A stretch of DNA of 64,000 bases from JANQGH01 sp039177555 (GCA_039177555.1 JBCDFV010000011.1:1-64000); one strand, 5' to 3'; shown: positions 45,650-55,402, counted from the stretch's first letter. A program made the numbers and translations. The notes: generated from the letters alone by a model not told the origin.

Positions 45650-46284
45650 GTCGGTGTCGAGGCGCGCTGCACGCCAAGCACGCGGACGTCACGGATGCGT
45701 GCAAAGGCTGCCCTTGCTGCCGGTTCAGCGACAACTATTGGGTGAACAAGCCACCTCCCCGCCCGCGCGGTTGCGTGGCCGGCCCGCCAGCTTGATCCGG
45801 CACCGTTCGGCACGTGAGTCACAAGGCTGTTACACCGTGATGGTTCCGACTGCGACCCTAGCCATAGCACACCCGCTTCGAACTGTTGACCGGAGGTTTG
45901 AACGTCGTCCAGCCGCCTGAGGCGGGCCCGCGCTTTCGTTCGGTCGAGGCGCGGGTTTGGCCGGGCGCGCTTCAACCTTTGCCAAGCCGGGCCACATGCT
46001 GTCTCGGCCATCCCAAACATGCACTTGGCGCCGTGTGTCTAGCTATAGCTTTGATATTTATTAGGATTTTGGAACAAGATGAAGGAAGTTTGACAGCCGG
46101 ACAAATTGCCGCCTAGGCTCGCGCACGCGTCATCGCTGGCCTCGACGACGTCTGTTTTCGCGGTTGGGCCGGTCCATTCCAGGCACTACCGCTGCCGTTT
46201 CGGCATTTGATGGAACGGAGGAATCCGCCGGCAAAACGAAGCCGCCAGACCCAAACGCTCAGCATTTCGAAGGAGGGCACAGCC
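45650..46284. other. 635-base upstream region of the BCCT transporter
   Basis: No credible gene on either strand. The segment near 46035-46100 is AT-rich and includes a perfect 10-base palindrome agctatagct (46041-46050) and the motif tttgacagccggacaaa (46089-46105), a TTTG-N9-CAAA dyad, immediately beside a TTGACA-like box. These are candidate promoter and operator parts for the transporter, possibly for the adjacent GlxA-type regulators. Confidence 0.4.
46090..46119 (+). promoter_or_regulatory. Candidate sigma-70 promoter of BCCT gene
   Basis: TTGACA at 46090-46095 is a perfect -35 box; an 18-base spacer leads to a weak -10, TAGGCT (46114-46119). The box overlaps the TTTG-N9-CAAA dyad. It lies some 165 bases upstream of the start codon. 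A poor -10 would fit an activated promoter. Confidence 0.3.
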
Positions 46285-47904
46285 ATGCCCGATCGCTACG
46301 CGACCGAATATCAGATAGGGCAGGACAATCTGCGCAGATGGGGGATGGATGTGCATCATCCCGTCTTCTGGGTGGCCACCCTTCTAATTGCAGTCTTCAT
46401 TCTGGGCACGCTGATGGCCCCCGGCGACGCTAACCAGGTGTTTGCCGGCGCCCGGGTCTGGTCGACGGAGAATTTCGACTGGCTGTTCATGATCGGCGCG
46501 AACATCTTCGTGCTGTTCTGCCTGGCCCTGATCATCCTGCCGGTCGGCAGCATCAGGATCGGTGGTGAGGACGCCAAGCCGGACTTCTCGACCCTGTCCT
46601 GGTTCGCGATGCTGTTCGCGGCCGGCATGGGCATCGGCCTGATGTTCTGGAGCGTAGCGGAGCCGACCGCCTACTACACCAATTGGTTCGGCACGCCGCT
46701 GGACGTCGAGCCGAACACGCCGGAAGGGGCCGCCGGCGCGATGGGCGCCACCATGTTCCATTGGGGCCTGCACCCCTGGGCGATCTATGCCGTCGTCGGC
46801 CTGTCGCTGGCCTTCTTCAGCTACAACAAGGGGCTGCCGCTGACCATCCGGGCCGGGTTCTTCCCGCTGTTGAAGGACCGGTCCTGGGGCTTCATCGGCC
46901 ATGTCGTCGATGTGATCGCCGTGCTGGCCACGATCTTCGGCCTGGCGACATCCCTCGGCTTTGGCGCCGAACAGGCGGCCAGCGGCCTGGAGTATCTATT
47001 CGGCATCGAAAACACGCTGGGCGTGCAGGTAGCGATCATCATCGTCATCACGGCCATCGCGCTCGTCTCGGTCGTCCGGGGCCTTGAGGGCGGCGTGAAG
47101 GTTTTGAGCAACGTCAACATGATGCTGGCCGCTCTTCTGCTGCTGTTCGTGCTCTTTCTGGGGCCGACCGTGGCGATCTTGAACACGATCGGCACGACCG
47201 CGTCGTCCTATCTGGGCGACCTGATCCCGCTCAGCAGCTTCGTCAGCCGCGAGGACACGACCTTCTATCACGGCTGGACGGTGTTCTATTGGGCCTGGTG
47301 GATTTCATGGTCGCCGTTCGTCGGCATGTTCATCGCCCGGATCTCAAAGGGCCGCACGGTACGCCAGTTCGTCGTCGCCGTCCTGCTGGTGCCTACCGTG
47401 GTGACCCTGATCTGGATGAGCGTCTTTGGCGGCGCGGCGCTGGATCAGGTGCAGAACAATGTCGGCGAGTTGGCCAACGGCATTAGCGAGGTCTCGCTGG
47501 CCATGTTCCAGATGCTGGACAATCTGCCGATCGCGCAGATCACCTCGTTCGTGGCCATCGTGCTGGTGTTGGTATTCTTCATCACCTCGTCGGATTCCGG
47601 CTCGCTGGTGATCGACAGCATCACCGCCGGCGGCAAGGTGGACGCGCCGGTGGCGCAACGGATCTTCTGGGTGACGATCGAGGGCGTGATCGCCGGCGTG
47701 CTGCTGTTCGGCGGCGGTGCGGACGCCTTGGGTGCCTTGCAGGCCGCCTCGATCACCGTCGGCCTGCCGTTCACGATCGTTCTGCTGGTGATGTGCTGGA
47801 GCCTCTATCTGGGACTGTCGCACGAGCGGCGATACGTTCAGGCACGCCGAAAAAGTGCCAGCGGGGCCAGCAGTGACGACGCGCCAGAAGCGCCATCAAC
47901 CTGA
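46285..47904 (+). CDS. BCCT-family betaine/onium transporter
   Basis: A 539-residue inner-membrane transporter with 12 predicted helices. The start at MPDRYATEYQ (46285) follows a strong AAGGAGGG site. BCCT features include the N-terminal HHPVFWVATLLIAVFI, AGMGIGLMFWSVAEP in the third helix and the aromatic signature FYWAWWISWSPFVGMFIARI in the binding helix. It imports glycine betaine, choline, carnitine or DMSP-type osmolytes. The adjacent sarcosine oxidase genes make a catabolic feed role likely. Confidence 0.95.
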   Translation: MPDRYATEYQIGQDNLRRWGMDVHHPVFWVATLLIAVFILGTLMAPGDANQVFAGARVWSTENFDWLFMIGANIFVLFCLALIILPVGSIRIGGEDAKPDFSTLSWFAMLFAAGMGIGLMFWSVAEPTAYYTNWFGTPLDVEPNTPEGAAGAMGATMFHWGLHPWAIYAVVGLSLAFFSYNKGLPLTIRAGFFPLLKDRSWGFIGHVVDVIAVLATIFGLATSLGFGAEQAASGLEYLFGIENTLGVQVAIIIVITAIALVSVVRGLEGGVKVLSNVNMMLAALLLLFVLFLGPTVAILNTIGTTASSYLGDLIPLSSFVSREDTTFYHGWTVFYWAWWISWSPFVGMFIARISKGRTVRQFVVAVLLVPTVVTLIWMSVFGGAALDQVQNNVGELANGISEVSLAMFQMLDNLPIAQITSFVAIVLVLVFFITSSDSGSLVIDSITAGGKVDAPVAQRIFWVTIEGVIAGVLLFGGGADALGALQAASITVGLPFTIVLLVMCWSLYLGLSHERRYVQARRKSASGASSDDAPEAPST

Positions 47905-47915
47905 AGACGGAAAGC

Positions 47916-47933
47916 GGCGGCCAAACGGCCGCC
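47916..47933. terminator. Bidirectional hairpin terminator
   Basis: ggcggcc, four-base loop aaac, then ggccgcc form a perfect 7-bp GC stem 12 bases after the BCCT stop. It is followed by atttctc (plus) and preceded by aaag. It lies between the converging BCCT and GlxA-type regulator genes, as expected for a shared terminator. Confidence 0.7.
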
Positions 47934-47971
47934 ATTTCTCAAGGCGAGGTCACTCGGGTAACGGCGGACCG

Positions 47972-49006
47972 TCAAAGGGTGTGCCGCGCCTCGGCACGAT
48001 GGACCGCCGAGGGCGGTTCGACCGGGTCGGGCCAGTCGGCATGCAGTCTGGCCCGGTCGTCGCTGGGCGATCGGCCGTAGAATCTGCGGTAGGATTTGGC
48101 GAAATGCGAGGCGGAGGTGAAGCCGCAGGCCACCGCCACCTGCACCACCGGCATGGGCGTCTGGGTCAATAGCTGTCGCGCGCGTTTCAGGCGCAGCTCG
48201 GCATAGTAGCGCGCCGGCGACTTGCCCAGCTTGCCGCGAAACAGACGCTCAAGCTGGCGCGCCGAAACGCCGACGCCGTTCGCCAGATCCTCGATCGATA
48301 CCGGGTGTTCCAGCAAGGCCTCCATGGTCGCGACGGCGGCCAGCACCTTGGGGTCGCTGATGCCGGTGCGGTGCTGGAACGACATGCGTTGGGCGTCGTA
48401 AGGGTGGCGCACGAAAGTGTGCAACATCTGTTCGGCGACGGTCTGGGCAAGCTCACGGCCATAGTCGGCAGCGATCAGGTTGATCATCATGTCCAGCGGT
48501 GCCGTTCCGCCCGAACAGGTGCAGCGCCGCCGGTCGATCTCAAACAGGGTTGCCGTGATGTCGAGCGCCGGGAACTCCTCGGCGAAACTCTCGACATTCT
48601 CCCAATGGATCGTGCAGCGGTGACCGTCCAAGAGACCCGCCCTTGCCAGCAGCAAGGGGCCCGTGCAAACGCCGCCGATCGTGACGCCGCGGCTGGCCAT
48701 GCGCCGCAGCCATGCATCAAGGTTCGGATTGCGATAGGTTTCGGCGCGCACCCCCGCGCAGACAAAGATCGCCGCGGCCCCCGGGCAGTCTTCGAGCCCC
48801 GCATCGGGGGACACGGTCACACCATTGCTGGCGCTGATCGGCTCGCCATCGGGACTGAAGACCCGCCAGTGAAACAGCCCCTCCCCAGACAGCCGGTTGG
48901 CGGCGCGCAACGGTTCGATCGACGCGGTGAAGGCCATCATCGAGAAGTCGGGTACGAGGACGAAGACGATCTCTTGCGGCCGGGCCTGCGGGTCGACGTT
49001 GAACAT
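47972..49006 (-). CDS. GlxA-type AraC transcriptional regulator (1)
   Basis: A 344-residue regulator. The N-terminal DJ-1/PfpI-like ligand domain (about 10-190) has the cysteine elbow GGVCTGPLLLARAG, and the C-terminal AraC HTH pair spans about 225-325 (SIEDLANGVGVSARQLERLF and ARQLLTQTPMPVVQVAVACG). GlxA-type regulators such as GbdR control choline, betaine and sarcosine catabolism, which fits the surroundings. The gene shares orientation with the next one, 9 bases away. Confidence 0.92.
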   Translation of the reverse strand: MFNVDPQARPQEIVFVLVPDFSMMAFTASIEPLRAANRLSGEGLFHWRVFSPDGEPISASNGVTVSPDAGLEDCPGAAAIFVCAGVRAETYRNPNLDAWLRRMASRGVTIGGVCTGPLLLARAGLLDGHRCTIHWENVESFAEEFPALDITATLFEIDRRRCTCSGGTAPLDMMINLIAADYGRELAQTVAEQMLHTFVRHPYDAQRMSFQHRTGISDPKVLAAVATMEALLEHPVSIEDLANGVGVSARQLERLFRGKLGKSPARYYAELRLKRARQLLTQTPMPVVQVAVACGFTSASHFAKSYRRFYGRSPSDDRARLHADWPDPVEPPSAVHRAEARHTL

Positions 49007-49015
49007 CGCCGCCCC

Positions 49016-50077
49016 CTACCCCGCCGCGCCTCTGGCAAGCGCCATCTGGCGTACGACCTGCGGCGTCGCCCCGAACATCGCCTTCAGTTGGCGCGCGAAG
49101 TGCGAGCCGTCGGCGAAGCCGCATTCATAGGCGATGTCGGTAACCGGCCGGTCGGTATGGGTCAGCAACCAGTGACCCTGATGGAGCCTCAAACTGCGCT
49201 GGCATTGGGATGGGGCGACGCCAAGCTCTACCCGAAACAGCCGTTCAAGCTGTCTGCGAGACACGCCAACCGCCGCCGCCAGCTTGTCGACGGGCCAAGG
49301 CTGGGCGACGGATTGCTCCATCAGGCTGAGCGCCCGGCGCAGGCGCGGGTCGCTGACCTTGGTGCCGAAAACGGCATGGGGCTGTGGCGCGTCGGCGGGC
49401 CGTGCCTGGTCGGCGATCAGGATCTGGATCGCCTTTTGCGCCGAGGCGCGCCCGAGATGGCGTTCGACCAGCCAAGCGGCCAAATCGATCGCTCCGGTGC
49501 CGCCGGCGCAGGTGATCCGGTCGCCGTCGACGACATAGAGCTGGTCGGCGACAGGCGAAACGTCGGGAAAGGTCCGTACCAAATCCCAATAATGGTACCA
49601 GGATACACAACAGCGGCGCCCGGCCATCAACCCCAGACGCATTAGCGTGAAAACGCCCGTGCAAACCCCGATCAACGGCACGCGGCGGGCGGCAGCACGT
49701 TTCAAGAACGCATCCTGTTCCGCGTCGACCGGCAAGCCTTCATGAATCAGGCCGCCGAAAACCGCGACATAGTCGAAATCGGCAGGGTCGACAAACGCGC
49801 CGTCCGGCCGAACTTCGGTGCCGCAACTGGCCGTGACGGGCTCGCCGCCGGGCGTCATCACCGTCCAGCGACAGCCGGCCTGGCGGCTGCGGTCGCCCTC
49901 GTCGGCCGCCAGTCGCAGAACATCGATGAAGCCCGCGAAGGGCAGCAAGGTGAATTGCGGCAGGATCACCAGGCCGACCGAGAGGGGGCGGCGCGCGCCT
50001 TCGCTCGGCGCAGGGACGCGCGTGGCGTGATCCTCGCCTTCGGTCGATGTGTCAACCGGCTGCCTGTCCTCGGTCAT
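49016..50077 (-). CDS. GlxA-type AraC transcriptional regulator (2)
   Basis: A 353-residue paralogue starting at MTEDRQPVD (50077, GGAG upstream). It has the same layout: DJ-1/PfpI domain with GVCTGVFTLMRLG, then AraC HTH (AAVGVSRRQLERLFRVELG, DIAYECGFADGSHFARQLK). Identity with the first copy is only partial, so it is an old duplication. It is divergent from soxB, with about 165 bases between the starts, and is the best candidate activator of the sox operon. Confidence 0.92.
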   Translation of the reverse strand: MTEDRQPVDTSTEGEDHATRVPAPSEGARRPLSVGLVILPQFTLLPFAGFIDVLRLAADEGDRSRQAGCRWTVMTPGGEPVTASCGTEVRPDGAFVDPADFDYVAVFGGLIHEGLPVDAEQDAFLKRAAARRVPLIGVCTGVFTLMRLGLMAGRRCCVSWYHYWDLVRTFPDVSPVADQLYVVDGDRITCAGGTGAIDLAAWLVERHLGRASAQKAIQILIADQARPADAPQPHAVFGTKVSDPRLRRALSLMEQSVAQPWPVDKLAAAVGVSRRQLERLFRVELGVAPSQCQRSLRLHQGHWLLTHTDRPVTDIAYECGFADGSHFARQLKAMFGATPQVVRQMALARGAAG

Positions 50078-50244
50078 GCACGCAATCTCCAAGGTCCACG
50101 AACGCTCGTCGCGGCGACATCCACGATAGCATCGGACGCAAGACCGTGTCGCAAATATTCTTGCGGTAGGGGCGCCGCGTTCTAGCCTCAATGCGGGTCG
50201 AGCGGCCAAATTGACAGTTCTGACACCAAGGCTGATGAGCGCCC

Positions 50245-51495
50245 GTGAAACGCTTTTCCTTCTGGTCCGTTGCCCGCAACGCGTTGAGCAGCCACACGCA
50301 CTGGCCGCGCCAGTGGCGCAGCCCGGAACCGAGGCCGGCCTACGACGTGATCATCGTCGGCGGCGGCGGGCACGGCCTGGCGACGGCTTACTACCTGGCC
50401 AAAGAGCATGGCATCACCAATGTCGCCGTCTTGGAGAAGGGCTGGCTGGGCGGCGGCAATACGGCGCGCAACACCACGATCGTGCGATCGAACTACCTCT
50501 GGGACGAGAGCGCGGCGCTTTACGAGCACTCCCTGAAGCTGTGGGAAGGCCTGTCGCGGGACCTGAACTACAACGTCATGTTCAGCCAGCGGGGCGTGAT
50601 GAATCTCTGCCATACGCTGGGCGATGTGCGGGCCAGCCGCCGGCGGTCGGAGGCCAACCGGCTGAACGGTGTCGACAGCGAATGGCTGGAGCCTGCGGAC
50701 ATTAAGAAGATCTGCCCGATCCTGAACCTGTCGCCCAGCCTGCGCTATCCGGTCATGGGCGCGACGTTTCAGCCGCGTGGCGGCGTGGCCCGGCACGACG
50801 CAGTTGCCTGGGGTTTCGCCCGGGCAGCGGATGCGCGCGGTGTCGACATCATTCAGAATTGCGAGGTCACGGGCCTGCGCCGCGAAGGTGGCCGGATCAT
50901 CGGCGTTGACACGACGAGGGGGCCGATCGACGCCAAGAAGGTCGGTATCGTCGCGGCCGGCCACAGCTCCGTGCTGGCTGAGATGGCCGGCATCCGCCTG
51001 CCGATACAGAGCCACCCGCTACAGGCGCTGGTGTCGGAGCCGATCAAGCCCGTGCTGGATACGGTCATTATGTCCAGCGCCATCCATGTCTATCTCAGCC
51101 AGTCCGACAAGGGCGAACTGGTGATCGGCGCCGGCGCGGACGGCTACAACTCCTACGCCCAACGCGGCAGTTTTCACGTCATCGAAGAACAGATGGCCGC
51201 CCTGTGCGAACTGTTCCCAACCCTTGGCCGTTTGCGCATGCTGCGCAGTTGGGGCGGCATCGTGGACATTTGCCCGGACGCCTCGCCGATCATCGGCAAG
51301 ATGCCGGTCGATGGGCTGTATCTGAACGGCGGTTGGGGCACCGGCGGCTTCAAGGCAACGCCAGGGTCCGGCTGGGTCTTCGCCTGGACCATCGCCAAGG
51401 ACGCGCCCCACCCCATCAACGCGCCCTTCACGCTCGACCGCTTCACGACCGGTGCGCTGATCGCCGAGCACGGCGCGGCGGCCGTGGCGCATTGA
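50245..51495 (+). CDS. soxB: Sarcosine oxidase subunit beta
   Basis: A 416-residue FAD subunit of heterotetrameric sarcosine oxidase, which oxidises sarcosine to glycine and passes the methyl carbon to THF. The start is GTG at 50245. The dinucleotide fold IIVGGGGHGLATAYYLAKE is near residue 35, the flavin attachment region GNTARNTTIVRSNYL next, and the C-terminal GLYLNGGWGTGGFKATPGSG closes the FAD domain. The gene order BDAG is standard. Confidence 0.96.
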   Translation: MKRFSFWSVARNALSSHTHWPRQWRSPEPRPAYDVIIVGGGGHGLATAYYLAKEHGITNVAVLEKGWLGGGNTARNTTIVRSNYLWDESAALYEHSLKLWEGLSRDLNYNVMFSQRGVMNLCHTLGDVRASRRRSEANRLNGVDSEWLEPADIKKICPILNLSPSLRYPVMGATFQPRGGVARHDAVAWGFARAADARGVDIIQNCEVTGLRREGGRIIGVDTTRGPIDAKKVGIVAAGHSSVLAEMAGIRLPIQSHPLQALVSEPIKPVLDTVIMSSAIHVYLSQSDKGELVIGAGADGYNSYAQRGSFHVIEEQMAALCELFPTLGRLRMLRSWGGIVDICPDASPIIGKMPVDGLYLNGGWGTGGFKATPGSGWVFAWTIAKDAPHPINAPFTLDRFTTGALIAEHGAAAVAH

Positions 51496-51505
51496 GGGCC
51501 GGACG

Positions 51506-51796
51506 ATGCTGCTGATCACTTGCCCCTGGTGCGGCGCGCGCGACGAGACTGAGTTTCATTGCGGCGGCGAGGCCCATATCGTGCGGCCGGAACAGCCGGA
51601 CCAGCTCGATGACGCGGCCTGGGCCGACTATCTGTTCATGCGTGGCAATCCGAAGGGCCGCTATGCGGAACGCTGGGTGCACAGCGCCGGGTGCCGCCGC
51701 TGGTTCAACGTTATCCGCGACACCACCAGCCACCGCATCCTAGCCGTCTACAAGGCGGGCGAGCCAGCGCCGGACTTGGCGGAGCCGTCGTCATGA
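51506..51796 (+). CDS. soxD: Sarcosine oxidase subunit delta
   Basis: A 96-residue zinc-binding subunit. The zinc site is visible as ITCPWCGARDETEFHCGGEA near the N-terminus and HSAGCRRWF further on, with the usual RPEQPDQLDDAAWADYLFMR between. Length is normal. Its stop overlaps the soxA start (ATGA). Confidence 0.95.
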   Translation: MLLITCPWCGARDETEFHCGGEAHIVRPEQPDQLDDAAWADYLFMRGNPKGRYAERWVHSAGCRRWFNVIRDTTSHRILAVYKAGEPAPDLAEPSS

Positions 51797-54771
51797 GCCA
51801 GCCCAAGCGCTTGGCCGAGGGCGGCCTGATCGACCGTTCGCGCCCGCTGTCGTTTCGCTTCAACGGCAGGCCCTATAAGGGCTATGAAGGCGATACCCTG
51901 GCCTCGGCGCTGATCGCCAACGGTGTTCATCTGGTCGGGCGCAGCTTCAAGTATCATCGCCCGCGCGGCATAATGGCGGCCGGGGTGGAGGACCCTAACG
52001 GCCTGGTACAGGTCGGCCGGGGTGCGACCACGGTGCCGAACCTGATGGCAACGCAAGTGCCGCTGTCCGAAGGGTTGCGGGCCAGCAGCGTGAACGTCTT
52101 CCCCTCAGCCCGCTTCGATGCCGGCGCGGCCCTCGGCTGGGGCTCGAAGCTGTTGCCGGCCGGCTTCTACTACAAGACGTTCTTCGGTTCGCCCTGGCTG
52201 TGGCGCCGGGTCTACGAGCCAATGATCCGACGCGCCGCCGGCTGGGGCAAGGCGCCGAACGCGGCCGATCCGGATCGCTACGACCATCGCCATCACCATT
52301 GCGACGTGTTGGTGGTCGGCGCCGGACCGGCGGGGCTTGCGGCGGCACGCGCCGCGGCACGATCCGGCGCGCGGGTTGTGTTGGCCGACATCGACGACCG
52401 GTTCGGCGGCAGCTTGCTGAGTGCCGAGGTCGAGATCGAGGGGCGGTCGGGATCGGACTGGAGCGATCAGGTCGTCGACCTGTTGGGCGATCAAGACGAG
52501 GTCTGCCTGCTGCCGCGCACCACCGTGTTCGGCTGTTACGACGGCAACTATCTGTGTGCGCTTGAACGGATCACAGACGGTCCGGTCCGCGAACGGCTGT
52601 GGCACATCCGCGCGCGAGAGGTCGTGCTGGCAACCGGTGCCCATGAACGGCCTCTTGTGTTCGCAAACAATGACCGGCCGGGCATCATGCTGGCCGGCGC
52701 GGTGACGACGTATCTCAGGCGTTGGGCGGCCAAGCCCGGCGAGCGCATGGTCCTGTTCACCAACAACGACCGGGCCTACGAGAGCGCCGTTGCCGCGAAC
52801 GAGGCCGGCATCGAGGTTGCGGCGGTTGTGGATTCGCGCACTGCGGTCGATCCCGCGCTGAGCAAGCTGTTGTCGAGCCGGAACATCCGTCATCTGACAG
52901 GGCATGTCGTGACGCGCGCCGAAGGCACCAAACGCGTCACCGCAGCGCAGATCGGCCGGCTGTCCGGGGATCGGATCGAGGGTAAGACTGAGAAGGTCGA
53001 CTGCGACCTGCTGGCGGTCTCGGGCGGGTTGAGCCCGGCGGTGCATCTGTTCAGCCAAGCCCAGGGCAAGCTGGCCTATGACGAGACCCTCGCCTGCCTG
53101 CGCCCAGCCCAGGGAGCCGAAGGGGTGCGCAGCGCCGGCGCCTGCAACGGCACGTTCGATCTGGCCGGCGCCATGGCCGAAGGCGCGCGCGCCGGGGCGG
53201 CGGCGGCCCAGGCCACCGGTTTCGAGGCCTCCGTGGAGGTGCTGACGGTCAGCGCGCCGTGGCAGCATGGGGCGATCGAGCCGCTGTGGTCCGTGCCGAC
53301 CGCCTCGAAGAAGGGCAAGCGCTTCGTCGATCTGCAGAACGATACGTCGGTGGCCGATATCGAGCTTGCCGTGCGCGAGGGGTTCGATTCCGCCGAGCAT
53401 CTGAAGCGCTACACGCTGACCGGCTTCGGCACCGATCAAGGCCGTACCTCCAACGTCAACGCGCTGGGCATCCTGGCCGGCGCGGTCGGAAGGCCGATCG
53501 GCGAGGTTGGCACGACGACCTTTCGGCCACCCTATACGCCCGTCACCTTCGGCACCATGGGTGGGCGCCATCGCGGCGATCAGTTCGATCCGGCCCGCCT
53601 GACGCCGATGCATGATTGGCACACCGCCCAGGGCGCGGTGTTCGAGGATGTCGGGCAATGGAAGCGGCCGCGCTATTTCCCGAAACAGGGTGAGGACATG
53701 AAAGCGGCGGTCGCCCGCGAATGTAAGGCGACGCGGGAGAGTGTCGGCATCTTCGATGCCTCGACCCTGGGCAAGATCGACATTCAGGGGCCGGACGCGG
53801 CGGAGTTTCTGAACCGGGTCTACACCAACGGCTGGAAGACCTTGCCCGTCGGCAAGGCGCGTTACGGCATCATGTGCGGCGAGGACGGCATGGTGTTCGA
53901 CGACGGCACCACCGCGCGCCTGTCCGAGCAGCACTATTTCATAACCACCACGACCGGCGGCGCGGCCGGTGTGCTGGACCATCTGGAGGAGTTTCTGCAG
54001 ACCGAATGGCCGGATCTGCGCGTGCGTCTGACCTCGGTGACGGAGCAATGGGCCAATGTCAGCCTGGCCGGCCCGCGCAGCCGCGACGTACTGGCCGCGA
54101 TGGCGCCGGACCTGGACCTGTCGCCCGAGGGCTTCGGCTTTCTGCAGTGGCGTGACGCCAAGGTCGCCGGCCTGGATGCACGCGTCTTTCGGGTCAGCTT
54201 TACCGGCGAGCTGCAGTACGAGATCAACGTGCCCTGGCATTTCGGCCAGGCCCTGTGGGACGCGGCGATGGCGGCGGGCGAGCCGTTCGGCATCACGCCT
54301 TACGGCACGGAGACCATGCATGTGCTGCGTGCCGAAAAGGGCTTCATCATTGTCGGCCAGGAAACCGACGGTACAACGACGCCGGACGATCTGGGGCTTG
54401 GCCGCATGGTCTCGACCAAGAAGGACTTCATCGGCAAACGCTCGCTCAGCCGGGCGGACTGTCTGCGGCCGGACCGCAAGCAACTTGTTGGTCTGTTGCC
54501 GGAGAACGCCGCTCAGGAAATCGCCGAGGGCAGCCAACTGGTCGAGGTCGACCATTCCAAGCGGCCGCCGCCGATCCCGATGATCGGCTTCGTCACGTCC
54601 AGCTATTGGAGTGCGACACTGGAGACGAACTTCTGTCTGGCTCTGGTCGAAAGGGGCCGGTCGCGCCATGGCGACGTTGTCGAGGTTGCCCTGAAGGACG
54701 GCCCTGCGCTCGCCCGCATCGTCGACCCCGTGTTCTATGACAAAGAGGGGACGCGGCGTGATGGCAACTGA
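51793..54771 (+). CDS. soxA: Sarcosine oxidase subunit alpha
   Basis: A 992-residue subunit. An N-terminal 2Fe-2S-like cover domain (SFRFNGRPYKGYEGDTLASAL, SFKYHRPRGI) leads to a NAD/FAD fold with LVVGAGPAGLAAARAAARS, followed by a C-terminal GcvT-like aminomethyltransferase domain (about 600-990; PKQGEDMKAAVARECKATR, SLAGPRSRDVL, DGTTTPDDLGLGRM). This arm transfers the methyl carbon to THF as 5,10-methylene-THF. The frame extends upstream, but the ATG at 51793 overlapping soxD is the proper start. Confidence 0.96.
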   Translation: MSQPKRLAEGGLIDRSRPLSFRFNGRPYKGYEGDTLASALIANGVHLVGRSFKYHRPRGIMAAGVEDPNGLVQVGRGATTVPNLMATQVPLSEGLRASSVNVFPSARFDAGAALGWGSKLLPAGFYYKTFFGSPWLWRRVYEPMIRRAAGWGKAPNAADPDRYDHRHHHCDVLVVGAGPAGLAAARAAARSGARVVLADIDDRFGGSLLSAEVEIEGRSGSDWSDQVVDLLGDQDEVCLLPRTTVFGCYDGNYLCALERITDGPVRERLWHIRAREVVLATGAHERPLVFANNDRPGIMLAGAVTTYLRRWAAKPGERMVLFTNNDRAYESAVAANEAGIEVAAVVDSRTAVDPALSKLLSSRNIRHLTGHVVTRAEGTKRVTAAQIGRLSGDRIEGKTEKVDCDLLAVSGGLSPAVHLFSQAQGKLAYDETLACLRPAQGAEGVRSAGACNGTFDLAGAMAEGARAGAAAAQATGFEASVEVLTVSAPWQHGAIEPLWSVPTASKKGKRFVDLQNDTSVADIELAVREGFDSAEHLKRYTLTGFGTDQGRTSNVNALGILAGAVGRPIGEVGTTTFRPPYTPVTFGTMGGRHRGDQFDPARLTPMHDWHTAQGAVFEDVGQWKRPRYFPKQGEDMKAAVARECKATRESVGIFDASTLGKIDIQGPDAAEFLNRVYTNGWKTLPVGKARYGIMCGEDGMVFDDGTTARLSEQHYFITTTTGGAAGVLDHLEEFLQTEWPDLRVRLTSVTEQWANVSLAGPRSRDVLAAMAPDLDLSPEGFGFLQWRDAKVAGLDARVFRVSFTGELQYEINVPWHFGQALWDAAMAAGEPFGITPYGTETMHVLRAEKGFIIVGQETDGTTTPDDLGLGRMVSTKKDFIGKRSLSRADCLRPDRKQLVGLLPENAAQEIAEGSQLVEVDHSKRPPPIPMIGFVTSSYWSATLETNFCLALVERGRSRHGDVVEVALKDGPALARIVDPVFYDKEGTRRDGN

Positions 54772-55390
54772 CGCGACGGCGGCCGAACCGTTGGCCATTC
54801 GGCCCCTGGACAGCCATCGCGAGCGTCTGGCCGCGGCAGCTGGACCGGACATCCGGCTGGAGATCATCGAGCCGAAGGCGATCTTGAACCTGCGCGGCCG
54901 TGCCGACGACCCCGGCTTTGCCGACGCGATGCGCAATACGCTCGGCCTCGACCTTCCGACCGAGCCGAACCGCTGCCGGTCGACCACAGCTGAGGGCGAT
55001 GGTGCGGCCGAAGTCATCTACTGGCTCGGTCCCGACGAATGGCTGGTGATGGCGGCGGCGGGCATGGAGGCATCTCTTGAGGCCGCCTTGCGTGCCGCCC
55101 GGACCGAAGACCCGTGGCTGTCTGTCGTCGACGTCTCCCACAATCTCACCGGACTGCGCCTAGGCGGCACTAGCGCCCGCGAGGTGCTCGCCAGCGGCTG
55201 CTCGCTCGATTTGCACCCGCGCGTCTTCGACGTCGACCATTGCGGCCAAACGGTGCTCGCCAAATCCCGTATCCTGTTGCGCCAGGTCTCGGTCGAACCG
55301 GCGTTCGAACTCTGGGTGCGTAATTCGTTCGCGCGCTATCTGGCGGACTGGCTGCTGGACGCGATGGCGTTGCGCGATACGGCGGCCTAA
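54761..55390 (+). CDS. soxG: Sarcosine oxidase subunit gamma
   Basis: A 209-residue subunit. The start at MATDATAAEPL (54761) lies within the last codons of soxA (11-base overlap), with an alternative ATG eight codons earlier. Family features are IIEPKAILNLRGRADDP, WLGPDEWLVMA and VVDVSHNLTGLRL. It completes the four-subunit enzyme; GcvT-like fold without its own catalysis. Confidence 0.94.
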   Translation: MATDATAAEPLAIRPLDSHRERLAAAAGPDIRLEIIEPKAILNLRGRADDPGFADAMRNTLGLDLPTEPNRCRSTTAEGDGAAEVIYWLGPDEWLVMAAAGMEASLEAALRAARTEDPWLSVVDVSHNLTGLRLGGTSAREVLASGCSLDLHPRVFDVDHCGQTVLAKSRILLRQVSVEPAFELWVRNSFARYLADWLLDAMALRDTAA

Positions 55391-55402
55391 CACCGGTACC
55401 GA

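Noticed and set aside
45650..46284. Short open frames on both strands upstream of the BCCT gene
   Set aside because: No ribosome sites and no family content; AT-rich promoter-like features are present instead.
52105..55017. A 970-codon minus-strand open frame across soxA and soxG
   Set aside because: It is a mirror of the sarcosine oxidase genes, which have full family content and proper ATGA junctions.
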